From Solirubrobacteraceae bacterium (GTDB taxonomy: Bacteria > Actinomycetota > Thermoleophilia > Solirubrobacterales > Solirubrobacteraceae): a stretch of 64,000 nucleotides of DNA. The stretch is from positions 62,001 through 126,000 of the forward strand of contig JAPSGI010000011.1 of the NCBI GenBank assembly GCA_031177685.1. The letters run 5' to 3'. Within the stretch, counting starts at the first letter, position 1. Each line of letters begins with the position of its first letter. Shown here piece after piece: positions 1-9,592 of this stretch. The notes below the pieces were generated by a model. It ran no database searches, was not told where the DNA came from, and saw nothing but the letters and a program-made list of their open reading frames with translations. The position numbers and the translations under genes were made by a program.

Positions 1-534
1 GCGGCGGGCCAGGCGCGGCTCGTTCCGCTGGAGCTGATCAGCACCGGCCCGCTGGCGCGGCTGCTGTCGCGCTTCGTCGGCGAGATCGGGCCGCTGCACA
101 GCCCGGAGGGAATGCAGGGGGCGATCATGGAGTCCGGCCGCGCGCGCGTACTCGCCGGCACGGCGGCGGCGGTCGCGGGGAAGCTGGCGCGCCGGCGCGG
201 CTGGTTCTACCGGGTGGCGGGGCCGGGCGCGGCGATGATCGACGACGTCGCCGCCGCCATGCCGCCACACGACCACCACATCGTGTTCGGCCCCCGCGCC
301 CCCCGCGAACTGGCGACCGACCTCTCCCGCGAGCTGGGCTGCGGCGTAGCGATCGTGGACGCCAACCACCTGACCGGCGCCTGGGTCGTCGGGGCCTCGC
401 CCGGCGTCGACGAGACGTGGGTCAAGGCCGCCCTGATGGACAACCCGGCCGGCAACGAGGACGAGCAGACGCCCGTCGTGCTCCTGCGCCCGCTCAGCGC
501 AGAACGCGTCGGGCAGCTTCCAGCACGCTCGTGA
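1..534 (+). CDS. F420-0:gamma-glutamyl ligase-like protein (CofE-related), 5' truncated
   Basis: The reading frame is open from the first base of the window, so the N-terminus lies outside; 177 residues are visible. The C-terminal half carries the pattern I associate with stand-alone F420-0:gamma-glutamyl ligase-like proteins of actinobacteria and cyanobacteria: an IDDVAAAMPPHDHH segment, a VDANHLTGAWVVGAS stretch and a terminal NPAGNEDEQTPVVLLRP block. In CofE proper the enzyme adds glutamate to coenzyme F420-0; members of this shorter family have not, to my knowledge, been assigned firmly. The last 41 bases overlap tail to tail with the minus-strand aminotransferase gene. The family call is good; the exact substrate is open. 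Confidence 0.72.
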   Translation, partial: AAGQARLVPLELISTGPLARLLSRFVGEIGPLHSPEGMQGAIMESGRARVLAGTAAAVAGKLARRRGWFYRVAGPGAAMIDDVAAAMPPHDHHIVFGPRAPRELATDLSRELGCGVAIVDANHLTGAWVVGASPGVDETWVKAALMDNPAGNEDEQTPVVLLRPLSAERVGQLPARS

Positions 535-1618
535 TCTCGCGCTCGCCCAGCGCCTGGTGGACGGGCAGGGCGAGGAGGCCGGCGCGCAGCGGCTCGAGCT
601 CGGCAAAGCGCGCGCGGTCCAGCAGGGGGTGGGGGACGGGCCAGACCTCGAGGGGGCGCACGCCGTGCTCGAGCAGGCCGCGGATCGCCGCGGGGCGGTC
701 GGGGGCCAGGGCGGGGAAGTAGAGCGGCGCGCACCCGTCGGGCAGCGCGCGGTGCGCGGCGGGCGCCAGGTCGCCCAGCTCGGCCAGGAGTCGCGCGTAA
801 TTGGCGCGGCGCCGGGCGCGGATGCGCTCGGGGTCGGCACGGCGCACGAGCGCCGCGGTCAGGCGAGATGGACGGCCGGCGGCGTTCTCCATGTCGTGCG
901 GCTCCAGGCCCCACTCGCCGATCACGACCTCCGTCAGGTCGCCCGAGCGGGCGGCGGCGTCGCCTACGGAGGCGTGGCCGATGGCGCGGGTCGCGGCGCG
1001 CCGCAGCGGGGCGGCGCGGGAGATGGCGGCGCGGAACATGGCCAGCGAGGCGGTGGAGCGCAGCATCGCCTTCGCGCGGGGGCGCCGGTCCACGGCCCGC
1101 GGCTCGCCCGCGCGGACCAGCACCGCGCCGCCGTCGGGCAGGCCGAGGGACTTGCGCGGGCAGAACACCGCGGCGTCGCCGCGCGCACCGAGCGGGCGTC
1201 CGTCCGGGTCCAGGGAGAACAGGGCGTGGGCGGCGTCCTCGATGGTCACGATCCTCGCGGGTGCCTCGGGCATGGGGAAGCCGAAGTTCGAGATCAGGTA
1301 GAGCGCGTCGGCCTGCGCGGCGGCGCGGCGCATGTCGTCCTCGTCCACGCGCAGGTCCGCGTCCACGCGGTAGAAGACGACGTCGCACCCGCGCAGGTGC
1401 GCCGCCTCGACCTCAGAGCCGCAGTGGTAGGCCGGCATGGCGACGCGCGAGCCCCGGCCGAGGCCGAGCGCCTCCAGCGCCAGCCAGGCGGCCCCGCGCC
1501 CCAGGTGCGTGAGCCGTACGCCGGGCTGCGACCAGGGAAAGGCGCCGGGGCGCGTGCGGCCGCGCAGCGCCGCCGTCTCCAGCGGGGGGTAGACGCCGAT
1601 CAGGGTGTCGGCGCTCAT
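494..1618 (-). CDS. DegT/DnrJ/EryC1/StrS-type PLP-dependent aminotransferase-like protein
   Basis: 374 residues from the ATG at 1618, which overlaps the murJ stop by four bases (ATGA), so the two are co-translated. The fold pattern is that of sugar aminotransferases: an early LTHLGRGAAWLALEAL helix, AMPAYHCGSEVEAA, then IEDAAHALFS and a FCPRKSLGLPDGG stretch in which the lysine of PRKSLG is in the position of the PLP Schiff-base lysine. These enzymes aminate nucleotide-activated keto sugars for cell-surface glycans, which fits a place beside the lipid II flippase. The frame stays open upstream of the ATG inside murJ, but that extension is Arg/Gly/Ala-rich shadow sequence. Substrate unknown. 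Confidence 0.75.
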   Translation of the reverse strand: MSADTLIGVYPPLETAALRGRTRPGAFPWSQPGVRLTHLGRGAAWLALEALGLGRGSRVAMPAYHCGSEVEAAHLRGCDVVFYRVDADLRVDEDDMRRAAAQADALYLISNFGFPMPEAPARIVTIEDAAHALFSLDPDGRPLGARGDAAVFCPRKSLGLPDGGAVLVRAGEPRAVDRRPRAKAMLRSTASLAMFRAAISRAAPLRRAATRAIGHASVGDAAARSGDLTEVVIGEWGLEPHDMENAAGRPSRLTAALVRRADPERIRARRRANYARLLAELGDLAPAAHRALPDGCAPLYFPALAPDRPAAIRGLLEHGVRPLEVWPVPHPLLDRARFAELEPLRAGLLALPVHQALGEREITSVLEAARRVLR

Positions 1619-3258
1619 CGCGCCAGCAGCCGCGCGGGAACCAGGCGGCGGAACAGCGCGAGGTCCTCCACGCGCAGGCGCCCGGCGACGTAGACGAAGG
1701 TGGCGAGGCCGGCGGCGCCTCCCACGATGAGCTGGACCAGCGAGCGCAGGTCGCCCTCGTCCAGCCCCCACTCGCTGAGCGCCACGACCGCCAGCATCGC
1801 GTCGGCGGCCAGGATCGAGGCCGCGACGACCTTGACCAGCTCGACCAGCGAGCGGCGGGCCTGCAGGTCGCCCACGCGGCGCGTCAGCACCCACGCCAGC
1901 ACGGCCGACCCGACGACGAACCCGAGCGAGTGCGCCAGCGCCAGGCCGCGCACGTCCCACAGGGGGTACAGGGCGAAGTCCAGCGCCACCGTCACTCCCA
2001 CGGCCAAGATGTTCCAAAGCGCGGTTGTTCTGTTGTCCTGGCGGGCGTAGAACGCTCGTGACAGCAACAGGAAGGAGGCGAACGGGACCAGGCCGACAGC
2101 GAACAGACGCAGGACGTCCGCCACCAGGCGCGCGCTGGCCTCCTTGGCCACGCCGTGCTCGAGCAGCAGCGAGACCAGCGGGTCAGCGAGGACGAGGTAG
2201 GCCGCCGTGGCCGGCAGCATGAGGATGGCGGTGGCGCGCAGCCCGCCGGCGAGCCGCGCGCGGAAGAGGCCGTCGTCGCCGTCCACGTAGTGGGCGGAGA
2301 GCTTGGGGACCAGCGCGGTCATGATCGACACCGCGGCGATCCCGATCGGCAGCTGGAAGAACGCGAACGCCAGCACGTAGGCGGTCGGGCCGCCCTGCCG
2401 GCCGTTGGCCAGCCAGAACGACACGGCGGTCCCCAGCGCGTTGACGCCGACGAACAGCAGCGTCCACAGCGACAGCACGGCCACGCGGCGCACCGCGGGG
2501 TGGCGCCAGTCCAGCAGGAGGCGCAGCCGTCCGCCCAGGCGCCGCACGAACCACCAGTTCACCGCGGCCATCGCGGCGACCCCACCCGTGGCGCCCAGGC
2601 CCAGCAGCAGCTTCTGCCCGGTGTCGTCGGCCACGCTGCCCGCCGTCGGCGTGCCCGCGGCGACGGCGGCGAACAGCAGGAACGTCCCGATCAGGATGAG
2701 GTTGTTGAGGATCGGCGAGAACATCGGCGGCCCGAAGCGCCCGTGCGCGTTGACCAGCGCGGCGGCCAGCGCGGCGGCGCCGAACAGGAAGACCTGCGGG
2801 GCGAACACGCGCAGGAAGAAGGTCGCCAGGCGTTCCTGCTCGGCGCCCGCCGGTCCCTCGACGCGGCTGGAGAACACGTCGATGATCAGCGGCGCGAGGA
2901 GCACGATCAGCAGCGTCATGGCCACCAGCGCGGCCAGGGCCACCGACACCAGCGCCGAGACCGAGCGCCACGCCTCGTTGGGGTCCTTGGTGCGCAGCTC
3001 CTGCACGACCACCGGCACGAAGATCGACGTGAGGATGCCGCCGAGCACCAGCTCGTAGAGCACGATGGGCAGCGTGCTGGCGATGTTGTAGGCGTCGGCC
3101 AGGCGCGATTCGGCGACGCCGAGGGCGAAGGCGAGCGCCATGAAGCGCCCCAAGCCGGTGAGGCGCGAGAGCGCCGTGCCGGCCGCCATTACCGCGGCCG
3201 GACGGGCCAGGCTCTGCGTCGCCACGTCGACCGCGGCTGGGCGCGACGTTGCGCTCAT
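1615..3258 (-). CDS. murJ: Lipid II flippase MurJ
   Basis: A 547-residue polytopic membrane protein of the MOP superfamily. After about 15 polar residues comes the [18 protein letters not shown] signature of MurJ (residues about 25-42, here with RLTGLGR), followed by roughly 14 hydrophobic segments and the conserved [29 protein letters not shown] type C-terminal half. MurJ flips lipid-linked peptidoglycan precursor across the membrane. The gene is divergent from rodZ with only 38 bp between start codons and is coupled by a 4-base overlap to the aminotransferase-like gene downstream. Length fits the 500-550 residue norm. Confidence 0.93.
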   Translation of the reverse strand: MSATSRPAAVDVATQSLARPAAVMAAGTALSRLTGLGRFMALAFALGVAESRLADAYNIASTLPIVLYELVLGGILTSIFVPVVVQELRTKDPNEAWRSVSALVSVALAALVAMTLLIVLLAPLIIDVFSSRVEGPAGAEQERLATFFLRVFAPQVFLFGAAALAAALVNAHGRFGPPMFSPILNNLILIGTFLLFAAVAAGTPTAGSVADDTGQKLLLGLGATGGVAAMAAVNWWFVRRLGGRLRLLLDWRHPAVRRVAVLSLWTLLFVGVNALGTAVSFWLANGRQGGPTAYVLAFAFFQLPIGIAAVSIMTALVPKLSAHYVDGDDGLFRARLAGGLRATAILMLPATAAYLVLADPLVSLLLEHGVAKEASARLVADVLRLFAVGLVPFASFLLLSRAFYARQDNRTTALWNILAVGVTVALDFALYPLWDVRGLALAHSLGFVVGSAVLAWVLTRRVGDLQARRSLVELVKVVAASILAADAMLAVVALSEWGLDEGDLRSLVQLIVGGAAGLATFVYVAGRLRVEDLALFRRLVPARLLAR

Positions 3259-3296
3259 CGGGCGCCGCAGACTAATGAGTAGCCTTCCCCTCGGTT

Positions 3297-4049
3297 ATGC
3301 CCGACATCGGCGCGACGCTGCAGGAGGCGCGGATGCGTGCGCGGATCGACATCTCCGAGGTCGAGTCGGCGACGAAGATCCGTGCCAAGTACCTGCGCGC
3401 GATCGAGAACGAGGAGTGGGAGATGCTTCCGGGCCCCACCTTCGTCAAGAGCTTCTTGCGCACGTACGCGGACTACCTCGGCGTGGACGGCAAGCTGCTG
3501 GTCGAGGAGTACAAGCTGCGTCACGAGCCCGTGCCCTCCGAGGCCGAGCTGCAGTCGCTCGGCCCGCCGCTGTCCGAGCACGGTCGCCAGATGCGCACGC
3601 CACGGCCGCCGCGCCTGCCCCGCGGCGTCGTCGTCGGCGCGTCGATCGTGGCGCTCCTGGCGCTGCTCGTCGTGCTCGGCTCGATCGGCAACGACGACGG
3701 CGAGGCGCCCGTCGCCACGCAGGAGACGCGCCCCCGGACCACCACCGCGCCGCGCCCGCGCCCCCGGCCCGTCCCGACGATCGCGCGGCTCACGCTGATC
3801 CCCACCGGCGAGGTGTACGTCTGCCTGCGCGACGCCGGCGGCCAGCTGCTCGTGAGCACCACGATGACCCCCGACAACGGCTCGCAGTCCTTCCGCGGGC
3901 GGCGCTTCCGACTGACCGTGGGCAACTCGAACATCCGCCTGCGCCTCAACGGGCGCGTCGTGAACGTGCAGCCCAGCCCGGACGCCACCACCTTCGAGAT
4001 CACGCCGCGCGGGCGGCGCCAGCTTCCCCCGGACCGCAACGCCTGCTGA
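3297..4049 (+). CDS. rodZ: RodZ-like cytoskeletal/transcription-like membrane protein
   Basis: 250 residues. Residues 5-65 form the RodZ-type helix-turn-helix ([20 protein letters not shown] ... [20 protein letters not shown]), followed by a linker, one membrane segment at about 111-130, a Thr/Pro/Arg-rich periplasmic linker and a C-terminal beta domain of the DUF4115 kind (about 155-240). RodZ links the cell-shape machinery (MreB in rods) to the wall synthase. Its TGA stop overlaps the cinA ATG by one base (TGATG). The order rodZ-cinA-recA matches the neighbourhood seen in many Firmicutes. A -10-like TAGCCT lies 11 bases before the start. Confidence 0.88.
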   Translation: MPDIGATLQEARMRARIDISEVESATKIRAKYLRAIENEEWEMLPGPTFVKSFLRTYADYLGVDGKLLVEEYKLRHEPVPSEAELQSLGPPLSEHGRQMRTPRPPRLPRGVVVGASIVALLALLVVLGSIGNDDGEAPVATQETRPRTTTAPRPRPRPVPTIARLTLIPTGEVYVCLRDAGGQLLVSTTMTPDNGSQSFRGRRFRLTVGNSNIRLRLNGRVVNVQPSPDATTFEITPRGRRQLPPDRNAC

Positions 4050-5374
4050 TGGCGGCGCGCGCAGGCATCGTCGTGACGGGCACGGAGGTCCTCACGGGGA
4101 TCATCCGCGACCGCAACGGCCCGTGGCTCTCCGAGCGCCTGCGCGAGGTCGGTGTGGACCCGGCTCACATCGTCATCGTCGGGGATCGGCCGGAGGACAT
4201 GCTGGCGGCGCTGCGCTTCATGGCCGAGGAGGGGCTCGACCTGATCGTGACGAGCGGCGGCCTGGGACCCACGGCGGACGACATGACGGCCGAGGTCGTG
4301 GCGCGCTTCAGCGGCCGCGAGATGGTGCTGGACCCCGAGCTGGAGAAGCGGATCTGGGCCATCCTGGAGCCGCTGCTCGCACGCTGGCCGGGGCTCGACC
4401 CCGCCGCTCTGCGGGAGTCCAACCGCAAGCAGGCGATCGTCCCGGTCGGCGCGACGGTCCTCGAGCCCGTCGGGACGGCCCCCGGCCTGGTCGTGCCGCC
4501 GGCGTCGGACGAGGGCCCCACGGTGGTCGTCCTGCCGGGGCCCCCGCGCGAGCTGCAGCCCATGTGGGAGGACGCCCTGCGCACGGACGCGCTGCGCACG
4601 GCGATCTCGGGCGCGACGGAGTACCGCGGCGCGATCCTGCGGATGTTCGGCATCCCGGAGTCCGAGATCGCCGCCTCGCTGCGTGCCATCGAGGAGGACG
4701 GCGTTCCGATCGAGCGCCTGGAGATCACCACGTGCCTGCGCCGGGGCGAGATCGAGCTGGCGACGCGCTGGGAGCCTCCGGACGAGGACGTCTACCGCGA
4801 CTTCGAGGCGCGTATCCGCGAGCGCCACGCCGACACGCTGTTCTCCGACGACGGCGCCACGATCGACGAGCAGGTGGCAGGTCTGCTCGCCGGGCCCCCC
4901 GCGCGCACGGTGGCGGTCGCCGAGTCCTGCACCGGCGGCCTGATGACCGCCCGGCTGACCGAGCGCCCCGGGTCGTCGGCCTACGTGCTGGGCGGCGTGA
5001 CCGCGTACTCCGACGCGGCCAAGCGCGACCTGGCCGGTGTCCCCTGGGAGCTGATCGAGCGCCACGGCGCGGTGTCCCCGGAGGTGGCGGCGGCGCTGGC
5101 GCAGGGCGCGATCGCCCGCTTCGGCGCGGACGTCGGCGTCGCGATCACGGGCATCGCCGGGCCGGGCGGCGGGAGCCAGGAGAAGCCGGTGGGCTGGGTG
5201 TGCTTCCACGTGGCCGAGCGCGGGGGCGCCTCGATCGCCCGGGCGCTGCAGCTGCCGGGCGGGCGCGCCGATGTGCGCGACCGCTCCACCACCGTGACGA
5301 TGCACCTGCTGCGCCGGCTGCTGCGCGGCGAGTACGACGCGCCCGTGACCCCCGGCGCGCACGCGCGAGCGTGA
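4049..5374 (+). CDS. cinA: CinA family protein (nicotinamide-nucleotide amidase, competence/damage-inducible)
   Basis: 441 residues from the ATG that overlaps the rodZ stop. The N-terminal domain (about 1-170) is the MoCF/MogA-like fold with [17 protein letters not shown] and the [14 protein letters not shown] loop; the C-terminal CinA_C/PncC domain starts with [16 protein letters not shown] at about 288 and includes [16 protein letters not shown]. PncC-type domains deamidate nicotinamide mononucleotide, recycling NAD breakdown products; CinA is traditionally linked to competence and to recA, which follows two genes on. Full length for the two-domain family. The stop codon overlaps the GTG of thpR (GTGA). 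Confidence 0.92.
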   Translation: MAARAGIVVTGTEVLTGIIRDRNGPWLSERLREVGVDPAHIVIVGDRPEDMLAALRFMAEEGLDLIVTSGGLGPTADDMTAEVVARFSGREMVLDPELEKRIWAILEPLLARWPGLDPAALRESNRKQAIVPVGATVLEPVGTAPGLVVPPASDEGPTVVVLPGPPRELQPMWEDALRTDALRTAISGATEYRGAILRMFGIPESEIAASLRAIEEDGVPIERLEITTCLRRGEIELATRWEPPDEDVYRDFEARIRERHADTLFSDDGATIDEQVAGLLAGPPARTVAVAESCTGGLMTARLTERPGSSAYVLGGVTAYSDAAKRDLAGVPWELIERHGAVSPEVAAALAQGAIARFGADVGVAITGIAGPGGGSQEKPVGWVCFHVAERGGASIARALQLPGGRADVRDRSTTVTMHLLRRLLRGEYDAPVTPGAHARA

Positions 5375-5919
5375 GCGAGACGCCGGCGAAGGTCCGGCTG
5401 TTCGCGGCGCTGGACCTCCCCGAGCCCGTGCGCGCGGAGCTGGCCGCGTGGGCGCGGCGCGCTCGCGACGTCGAGGGCGTGCGGCTGCTGGCGCCGGAGT
5501 CGCTGCACGTCACGCTGTGCTTCCTGGGCTGGCGGGACGCGGCGGACGCCGAGCGGATCGGCGCGCTGGTCGCGGGCTGCGCGCGGCCGGTGCCGCACCT
5601 GGCGCTGGCCGGCGCGGCGTGGCTGCCACCGCGACGCCCGCGCGTGCTGGCCGCCGACGTGTCCGACGGCTCAGGGGCGCTGGGAGCGCTGCAGGCGCAG
5701 CTGGCGGGGGTTTTGGAGGCCGAGGCGGGCTACGAGCCCGAGCGGCGCGCGTACCGTCCGCACGTCACGGTCGCCCGCGTCCGGGAGGGCCCGCGTCGCC
5801 CGCCGGCCCTCGACCCGCCGGCGGCCCTTGAGTTCGCGGGGGCCGCGGTGACCCTTTACCGCTCCCATCTGCGCCGCTCCGGCGCCCGTTACGAGGCGGT
5901 CGCCCGGACGGCGATCTGA
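5371..5919 (+). CDS. thpR: RNA 2',3'-cyclic phosphodiesterase (2'-5' RNA ligase family)
   Basis: 182 residues starting at a GTG that overlaps the cinA stop by four bases. It has the two HxTx signatures of the 2H phosphoesterase superfamily: HVTLCFLG around residue 46 and HVTVARVRE around residue 131, with the [15 protein letters not shown] opening typical of LigT/ThpR. Members hydrolyse 2',3'-cyclic phosphodiesters at RNA ends. The 3' part (5765-5919) is also covered on the other strand by the long tail of the sigma factor gene; the codon use and second HxTx motif make thpR the secure reading of that stretch. Confidence 0.88.
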   Translation: MSETPAKVRLFAALDLPEPVRAELAAWARRARDVEGVRLLAPESLHVTLCFLGWRDAADAERIGALVAGCARPVPHLALAGAAWLPPRRPRVLAADVSDGSGALGALQAQLAGVLEAEAGYEPERRAYRPHVTVARVREGPRRPPALDPPAALEFAGAAVTLYRSHLRRSGARYEAVARTAI

Positions 5920-7156
5920 CGGCGGCCCCGCCGCCGCCGCCTCGCTTGCGGGCCTTGCCGGCGTCTGCGCGTCCCGGCTTCCCGGCGCGCCGCGCCCGGC
6001 CGCCGTCGCGCCGGGCGTGCCCGCGCGCCCGCGCGCCGTCCGAACGCTTGCGCGCACCGTGTCCGCCCTTGCGCGCGCTGCGGGCGACGCGGGCCGGCCG
6101 GCCGGTGTCCGCGCGCGTCCGCGACCAGGAGGACCGCGCGGGAGCCTCGACCGCCGTCGCGACTCGCGTGTGCGCCGCGCTTCGCGGTCGCGCGGGGACG
6201 TTTCGCCCGTGCGCCCGCGCGCGCGCGACGGCCCGGCGCGGGCGCGAGGCCGCGCGGCGCGGCTCGCGCACGAGCTCGGCGGGCGGCCGGCGGACCAGGC
6301 GCGGTGCGCCGCCGGGCAGCGCCGCCGCGACGATCTGAGGCGATGGGACGCTCGCCGGCCGCTCCTGGGCGTGCAACGACCCGTCCGGGACGGACTTCGA
6401 AGCGTCGTGCGTCCCCGTCGAGAGCCCGGCGGCCAGCGCCACGCTGGCGGCCAGCACGCCCGCTGTGCGGGCGGCACCGCCGCGCAGGCCGTCGTGGCTC
6501 ACCGCCTCGGCGACGCGCTGGACGACCGGGGCGCTCGAGCCCCAGGGCAGGCGGACGAGCAGCCACGTCGGCGTCAGCGCGGTGGCCGCCGTGCGCAGCG
6601 TGTGCCGCGCGCGGTTGAGCAGCTGACGGACCGCGCCTCCGGTGGCGTCCAGCTCGACGGCGATCTGGTCGTAGGTGCGCCCCTCCAGCGCCCGCAGGAT
6701 CACCGCGTCGCGCTGGCGCTCGGGGAGGTCCTGGACGGCCGCGAGCACGGTGCGCAGGCTGGCGCGGCGCTCGGCCGCGTCGTGAGCGGTCTCGCCGACG
6801 GCGCGGTGCGCGGCGGTCTCGATCCGCTCGTGCGCCCAGCCGTTCTCGCGCAGCTGGTTGAGCGCCGCGTTGTGGGCGATGCGGTACAGCCACGGCCGCA
6901 GCTCGATCCGCTGCTCGCCGCGCCGGAGTCCCGCGAAGGCGTTGAGGAACGCCTGCTGCACCGCGTCCTCGGCGCGCGAGGGCGGGAGGAGGCGCGCGCA
7001 GTAGCGCACCAGGGGCCGGCGGTAGCGGTCGACGATCGCCTCGAAGGCGCGGTCGTTCCCCGCGCGCACGAGGTCCACCAGGCGGTCGTCCGTCTGGCAG
7101 CTGAGCACCGAGGATCCGGCCAGCCGGGCCGGCTCGATGAGCACGCGTGGCGTCAT
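5765..7156 (-). CDS. ECF-type RNA polymerase sigma factor with membrane segment and Arg/Pro-rich tail
   Basis: 463 residues. Residues about 25-100 are sigma region 2 ([19 protein letters not shown] ... [17 protein letters not shown]) and about 130-185 region 4 ([27 protein letters not shown]). A hydrophobic stretch near 230-250 ([14 protein letters not shown]) is followed by some 200 residues rich in Arg, Ala, Gly and Pro. Such C-terminally extended, membrane-linked ECF factors occur in Thermoleophilia and may carry their own control domain. The last 155 bases run antisense to thpR, and codon choice there becomes untypical, so the true protein may end earlier or the frame may have lost its stop. 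Divergent from recA. Confidence 0.75.
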   Translation of the reverse strand: MTPRVLIEPARLAGSSVLSCQTDDRLVDLVRAGNDRAFEAIVDRYRRPLVRYCARLLPPSRAEDAVQQAFLNAFAGLRRGEQRIELRPWLYRIAHNAALNQLRENGWAHERIETAAHRAVGETAHDAAERRASLRTVLAAVQDLPERQRDAVILRALEGRTYDQIAVELDATGGAVRQLLNRARHTLRTAATALTPTWLLVRLPWGSSAPVVQRVAEAVSHDGLRGGAARTAGVLAASVALAAGLSTGTHDASKSVPDGSLHAQERPASVPSPQIVAAALPGGAPRLVRRPPAELVREPRRAASRPRRAVARARAHGRNVPARPRSAAHTRVATAVEAPARSSWSRTRADTGRPARVARSARKGGHGARKRSDGARARGHARRDGGRARRAGKPGRADAGKARKRGGGGGAAVRSPSGRPPRNGRRSGADGSGKGSPRPPRTQGPPAGRGPAGDAGPPGRGRP

Positions 7157-7272
7157 GCCTCCCGCTTCCTCTCGTTCCAGCGGCCGCCCTGCGAACGACC
7201 GCGCGCCGGATCGTAGAGGACTCGACCCGCTCGGTCCACCTCGAACCGCCCGTCACCAGGGGCGATTCGTTA

Positions 7273-7286
7273 CGAACAGGTGTTTG
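7273..7286. promoter_or_regulatory. LexA (SOS) box of recA
   Basis: CGAACAGGTGTTTG fits the actinobacterial SOS box CGAAC-N4-GTTCG with one mismatch, and the flanking bases extend the palindrome (ACGAAC...GTTTGT). It overlaps a possible -35 (TTGTTC, 7284-7289) that is 16 bp from a TAGCGT -10 (7306-7311), so LexA bound here would block recA transcription. Confidence 0.85.
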
Positions 7287-7346
7287 TTCCGTCTGATCGG
7301 ATCCGTAGCGTGGCCGTCTCGAAGACGACGCAGGAACAGGAGCCCC

Positions 7347-8432
7347 ATGCCACTGCAAGACAACAAGACTTCCGGAAGCCAGGCGCGCGACACCGCCCTC
7401 CAGGGCGCGCTGCAGCAGATCGACAAGGAGTTCGGCCAGGGCACCGTCATGCGCATGGGCGACGAGGGGGCGCGCGTCCAGGTCGGCGCCATCGCCACGG
7501 GCGCGCTGTCGCTGGACCTCGCGCTGGGGATCGGCGGCGTCCCGCGCGGGCGGATCGTCGAGGTCTTCGGCCCGGAGTCCTCGGGCAAGACGACGCTGAT
7601 CTACCACATCATCGCCGAGGCCCAGAAGGCCGGCGGGGTGTGCGCGTTCATCGACGCCGAGCACGCGATGGACCCGCTGTACGCCAGGGAGATCGGCGTG
7701 GACATCGACGAGCTGCTGGTGTCCCAGCCCGACCACGGCGAGCAGGCGCTGGAGATCGCCGACATGCTCGTGCGCTCGGGCGCGCTGGACGTGGTGGCCG
7801 TCGACTCGGTGGCCGCGCTGACGCCCCGCGCCGAGCTGGAGGGGCAGATGGGCGACCAGACGGTCGGCCTGCAGGCGCGGATGATGTCGCAGGCGATGCG
7901 CAAGCTGGCGGGCAACCTCAACCGCACGCAGACGCTGTGCATCTTCACCAACCAGATCCGCGAGAAGGTCGGCGTGATGTTCGGCTCGCCGGAGACGCAG
8001 CCCGGCGGGCGGGCGCTGAAGTTCTACGCCTCCCAGCGTCTGGACATCCGGCGCATCGAGACGCTCAAGGACGGGACCGAGGCCGTAGGCAACCGGGTCA
8101 AGGTCAAGGTGGTCAAGAACAAGGTGGCCGCGCCCTTCCGCATCGCCGAGTTCGACATCGAGTTCGGCAAGGGCATCTCCTCGGCCGGGTGCATCCTGGA
8201 CCTGGGGCTGGAGCACAACCTGATCTCCAAGTCGGGCTCCTTCTTCTCCTACGGCAACGAGCGCATCGGCCAGGGCCGCAACAACGCCAAGGGCTACCTC
8301 TCGGACAACCCGGAGGTCGCGCGCGAGGTCGAGGACAAGATCTACGCCGCGCTGGGCCTCGAGCGCGACGCCCCGCCGCCGCTCGCGCCGGTCGAGGACC
8401 CGGCCGCCGAGGAGGTCGAGAAGGCCGCGTAG
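7347..8432 (+). CDS. recA: Recombinase RecA
   Basis: 361 residues from the ATG at 7347, preceded by an AGGAG ribosome site. Walker A GPESSGKT lies near residue 76, [19 protein letters not shown] covers Walker B and loop L1, and [20 protein letters not shown] is the classic L2 region. RecA forms filaments on single-stranded DNA, drives strand exchange and triggers LexA cleavage. No intein is present, unlike several mycobacterial recA genes. An acidic C-terminal tail ([14 protein letters not shown]) is typical. Two bases separate the stop from the next gene, giving a recA-cupin-recX operon. Confidence 0.99.
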   Translation: MPLQDNKTSGSQARDTALQGALQQIDKEFGQGTVMRMGDEGARVQVGAIATGALSLDLALGIGGVPRGRIVEVFGPESSGKTTLIYHIIAEAQKAGGVCAFIDAEHAMDPLYAREIGVDIDELLVSQPDHGEQALEIADMLVRSGALDVVAVDSVAALTPRAELEGQMGDQTVGLQARMMSQAMRKLAGNLNRTQTLCIFTNQIREKVGVMFGSPETQPGGRALKFYASQRLDIRRIETLKDGTEAVGNRVKVKVVKNKVAAPFRIAEFDIEFGKGISSAGCILDLGLEHNLISKSGSFFSYGNERIGQGRNNAKGYLSDNPEVAREVEDKIYAALGLERDAPPPLAPVEDPAAEEVEKAA

Positions 8433-8434
8433 CA

Positions 8435-8908
8435 GTGGCTCGCCCGAACCTCCACCGGCCGCAGTTCGACGACGTGCGGGGGCACCCGGGGTTCCGCTGC
8501 CGGCGCGCACGGCTCGGGACCCAGGCGGGGGCGGAGCGCCTCGGGGTGAGCGTCTGGGAGGTCCCGCCGGGCGAGGCCGCCTACCCGTACCACTGGCACC
8601 TGGCCGAGGAGGAGATCCTGATCGTGCTCGACGGACGCCCGAGCCTGCGCACACCCGACGGCTGGGACGACCTGGAGCCCGGCGACGTCGTCTCGTGCCT
8701 GGTGGGGGAGGGGGGCGCGCACCAGGTGGTCAACCGCACCGAGGAGGACGTTCGGTTTCTGTCCTTCTCCAACCAGGCGGTCGAGATCGTGATCTACCCC
8801 GACTCGGACAAGCTCGGCGCCTACGGCCTCGGCCCGGGCGCCGATCTGCGGCTTCTGTTTCGCCGCGGCGACGCGGTCGACTACTGGGAGGGCGAGACCC
8901 CGCCGTGA
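8435..8908 (+). CDS. Cupin-domain protein inserted between recA and recX
   Basis: 157 residues from a GTG two bases after the recA stop. The cupin core reads YPYHWHLAEEEILIVLDGRPSLRTPDG (metal-binding HxH and E) and continues with EPGDVVSCLVGEGGAHQVVNRTEEDVRFLSFS, i.e. both conserved cupin motifs, then a NQAVEIVIYPDSDKLGAYG strand. It resembles the sugar- or organic-acid-binding cupins found widely in bacteria; no specific activity can be given. Its stop overlaps the recX GTG by four bases, so it is firmly inside the recombination operon, which is not the usual recA-recX arrangement. Confidence 0.85.
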   Translation: MARPNLHRPQFDDVRGHPGFRCRRARLGTQAGAERLGVSVWEVPPGEAAYPYHWHLAEEEILIVLDGRPSLRTPDGWDDLEPGDVVSCLVGEGGAHQVVNRTEEDVRFLSFSNQAVEIVIYPDSDKLGAYGLGPGADLRLLFRRGDAVDYWEGETPP

Positions 8909-9363
8909 ACCGCCTCGAGCAGGCGCTCGACCTCGCCTACCGCCATCTCGCCAAGCGCGACCGCACCGAGATGGAGGTCCGTCGGCACCTGCGAGGACGC
9001 GGCGTGGAGGAGCCCACGATCGAGCAGGCGGTGGCCGAGCTCGAGCGGCAGGGCTACCTCGACGACGCCCGCTACGCGCGGCGCTTCGCCGAGGACCGCC
9101 GCACGCTCGACGCGTGGGGCTCCGAGCGCATCGAGCAGCGCCTGCTGGCGGTCGGCATCGCGCCCGAGGTGGTCGCCGAGGCCGTCGCGACTCACCCCAG
9201 CGAGGACGAACTGGAAGCCGCGGTCGCCCTCCTGCGCCGCCGCCTGCCCGAGCCCCCGGCCGACGACCGCGCCCGCAACCGCGCCCTCGGCCTGCTCGTC
9301 CGCCGCGGCTACGAGCTCGAACTGGCCCACGACGCGATCAGGGCGCTGGCCCGCGGCGGCTAG
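8905..9363 (+). CDS. recX: Regulatory protein RecX
   Basis: 152 residues starting at a GTG that overlaps the cupin stop. The RecX three-helix repeats are clear: LDLAYRHLAKRDRTEMEVRRHL, EQAVAELERQGYLDDARYARRFAEDRRTLDAWGSERIEQRLL and NRALGLLVRRGYELELAHDAIRAL. RecX binds in the groove of RecA filaments and limits their growth and activity. It is the third gene of the recA operon and so should be induced with it. The stop codon (9361-9363) abuts an SOS box that serves the next transcription unit. Confidence 0.9.
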   Translation: MNRLEQALDLAYRHLAKRDRTEMEVRRHLRGRGVEEPTIEQAVAELERQGYLDDARYARRFAEDRRTLDAWGSERIEQRLLAVGIAPEVVAEAVATHPSEDELEAAVALLRRRLPEPPADDRARNRALGLLVRRGYELELAHDAIRALARGG

Positions 9364-9377
9364 CGAACCTTCGTTCG
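9364..9377. promoter_or_regulatory. Perfect LexA box upstream of rny
   Basis: CGAACCTTCGTTCG is an exact match to CGAAC-N4-GTTCG. It begins one base after the recX stop and ends two bases before a good -35 hexamer, so it is placed to repress the promoter of the rny-miaB unit. By chance such a 10-position match is expected about 0.06 times in 64 kb. Confidence 0.8.
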
Positions 9378-9378
9378 T

Positions 9379-9407
9379 TTGATCGTCCGCCCGGGCGGTA
9401 CTAGGAT
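9379..9407 (+). promoter_or_regulatory. Promoter of rny
   Basis: TTGATC (9379-9384), a 17-bp spacer and TAGGAT (9402-9407) form a good housekeeping-type promoter. It leaves a transcribed leader of roughly 180 bases before the rny ATG at 9593; no open frame or named RNA motif was recognised in that leader. Confidence 0.65.
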
Positions 9408-9592
9408 GCCGGCATCCTGAAGCGAGCCCTCGCCGGCTCGAAAAGACCAGCAAACGACGCATTTCTGAGCTTGAACCTCCAGTGTTGACGGCACCTCTCT
9501 CGAAGCCAACGGACATCCACTAGCCGACAACCTGGGCAGCGGCCCCGGCGGCCGCTCGCGGTTTCCAGCTCCGTGCGCGGAGAGGAACTGCA

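Noticed and set aside
207-2017. Long minus-strand and plus-strand open frames overlapping the aminotransferase and murJ genes.
   Set aside because: They are Arg/Pro/Gly/Ala-rich shadows produced by high G+C content and carry no family motifs; the same holds for many large frames elsewhere.
7347-8432. Possible intein in recA, as in some mycobacteria.
   Set aside because: The protein is normal length with uninterrupted Walker and loop motifs.
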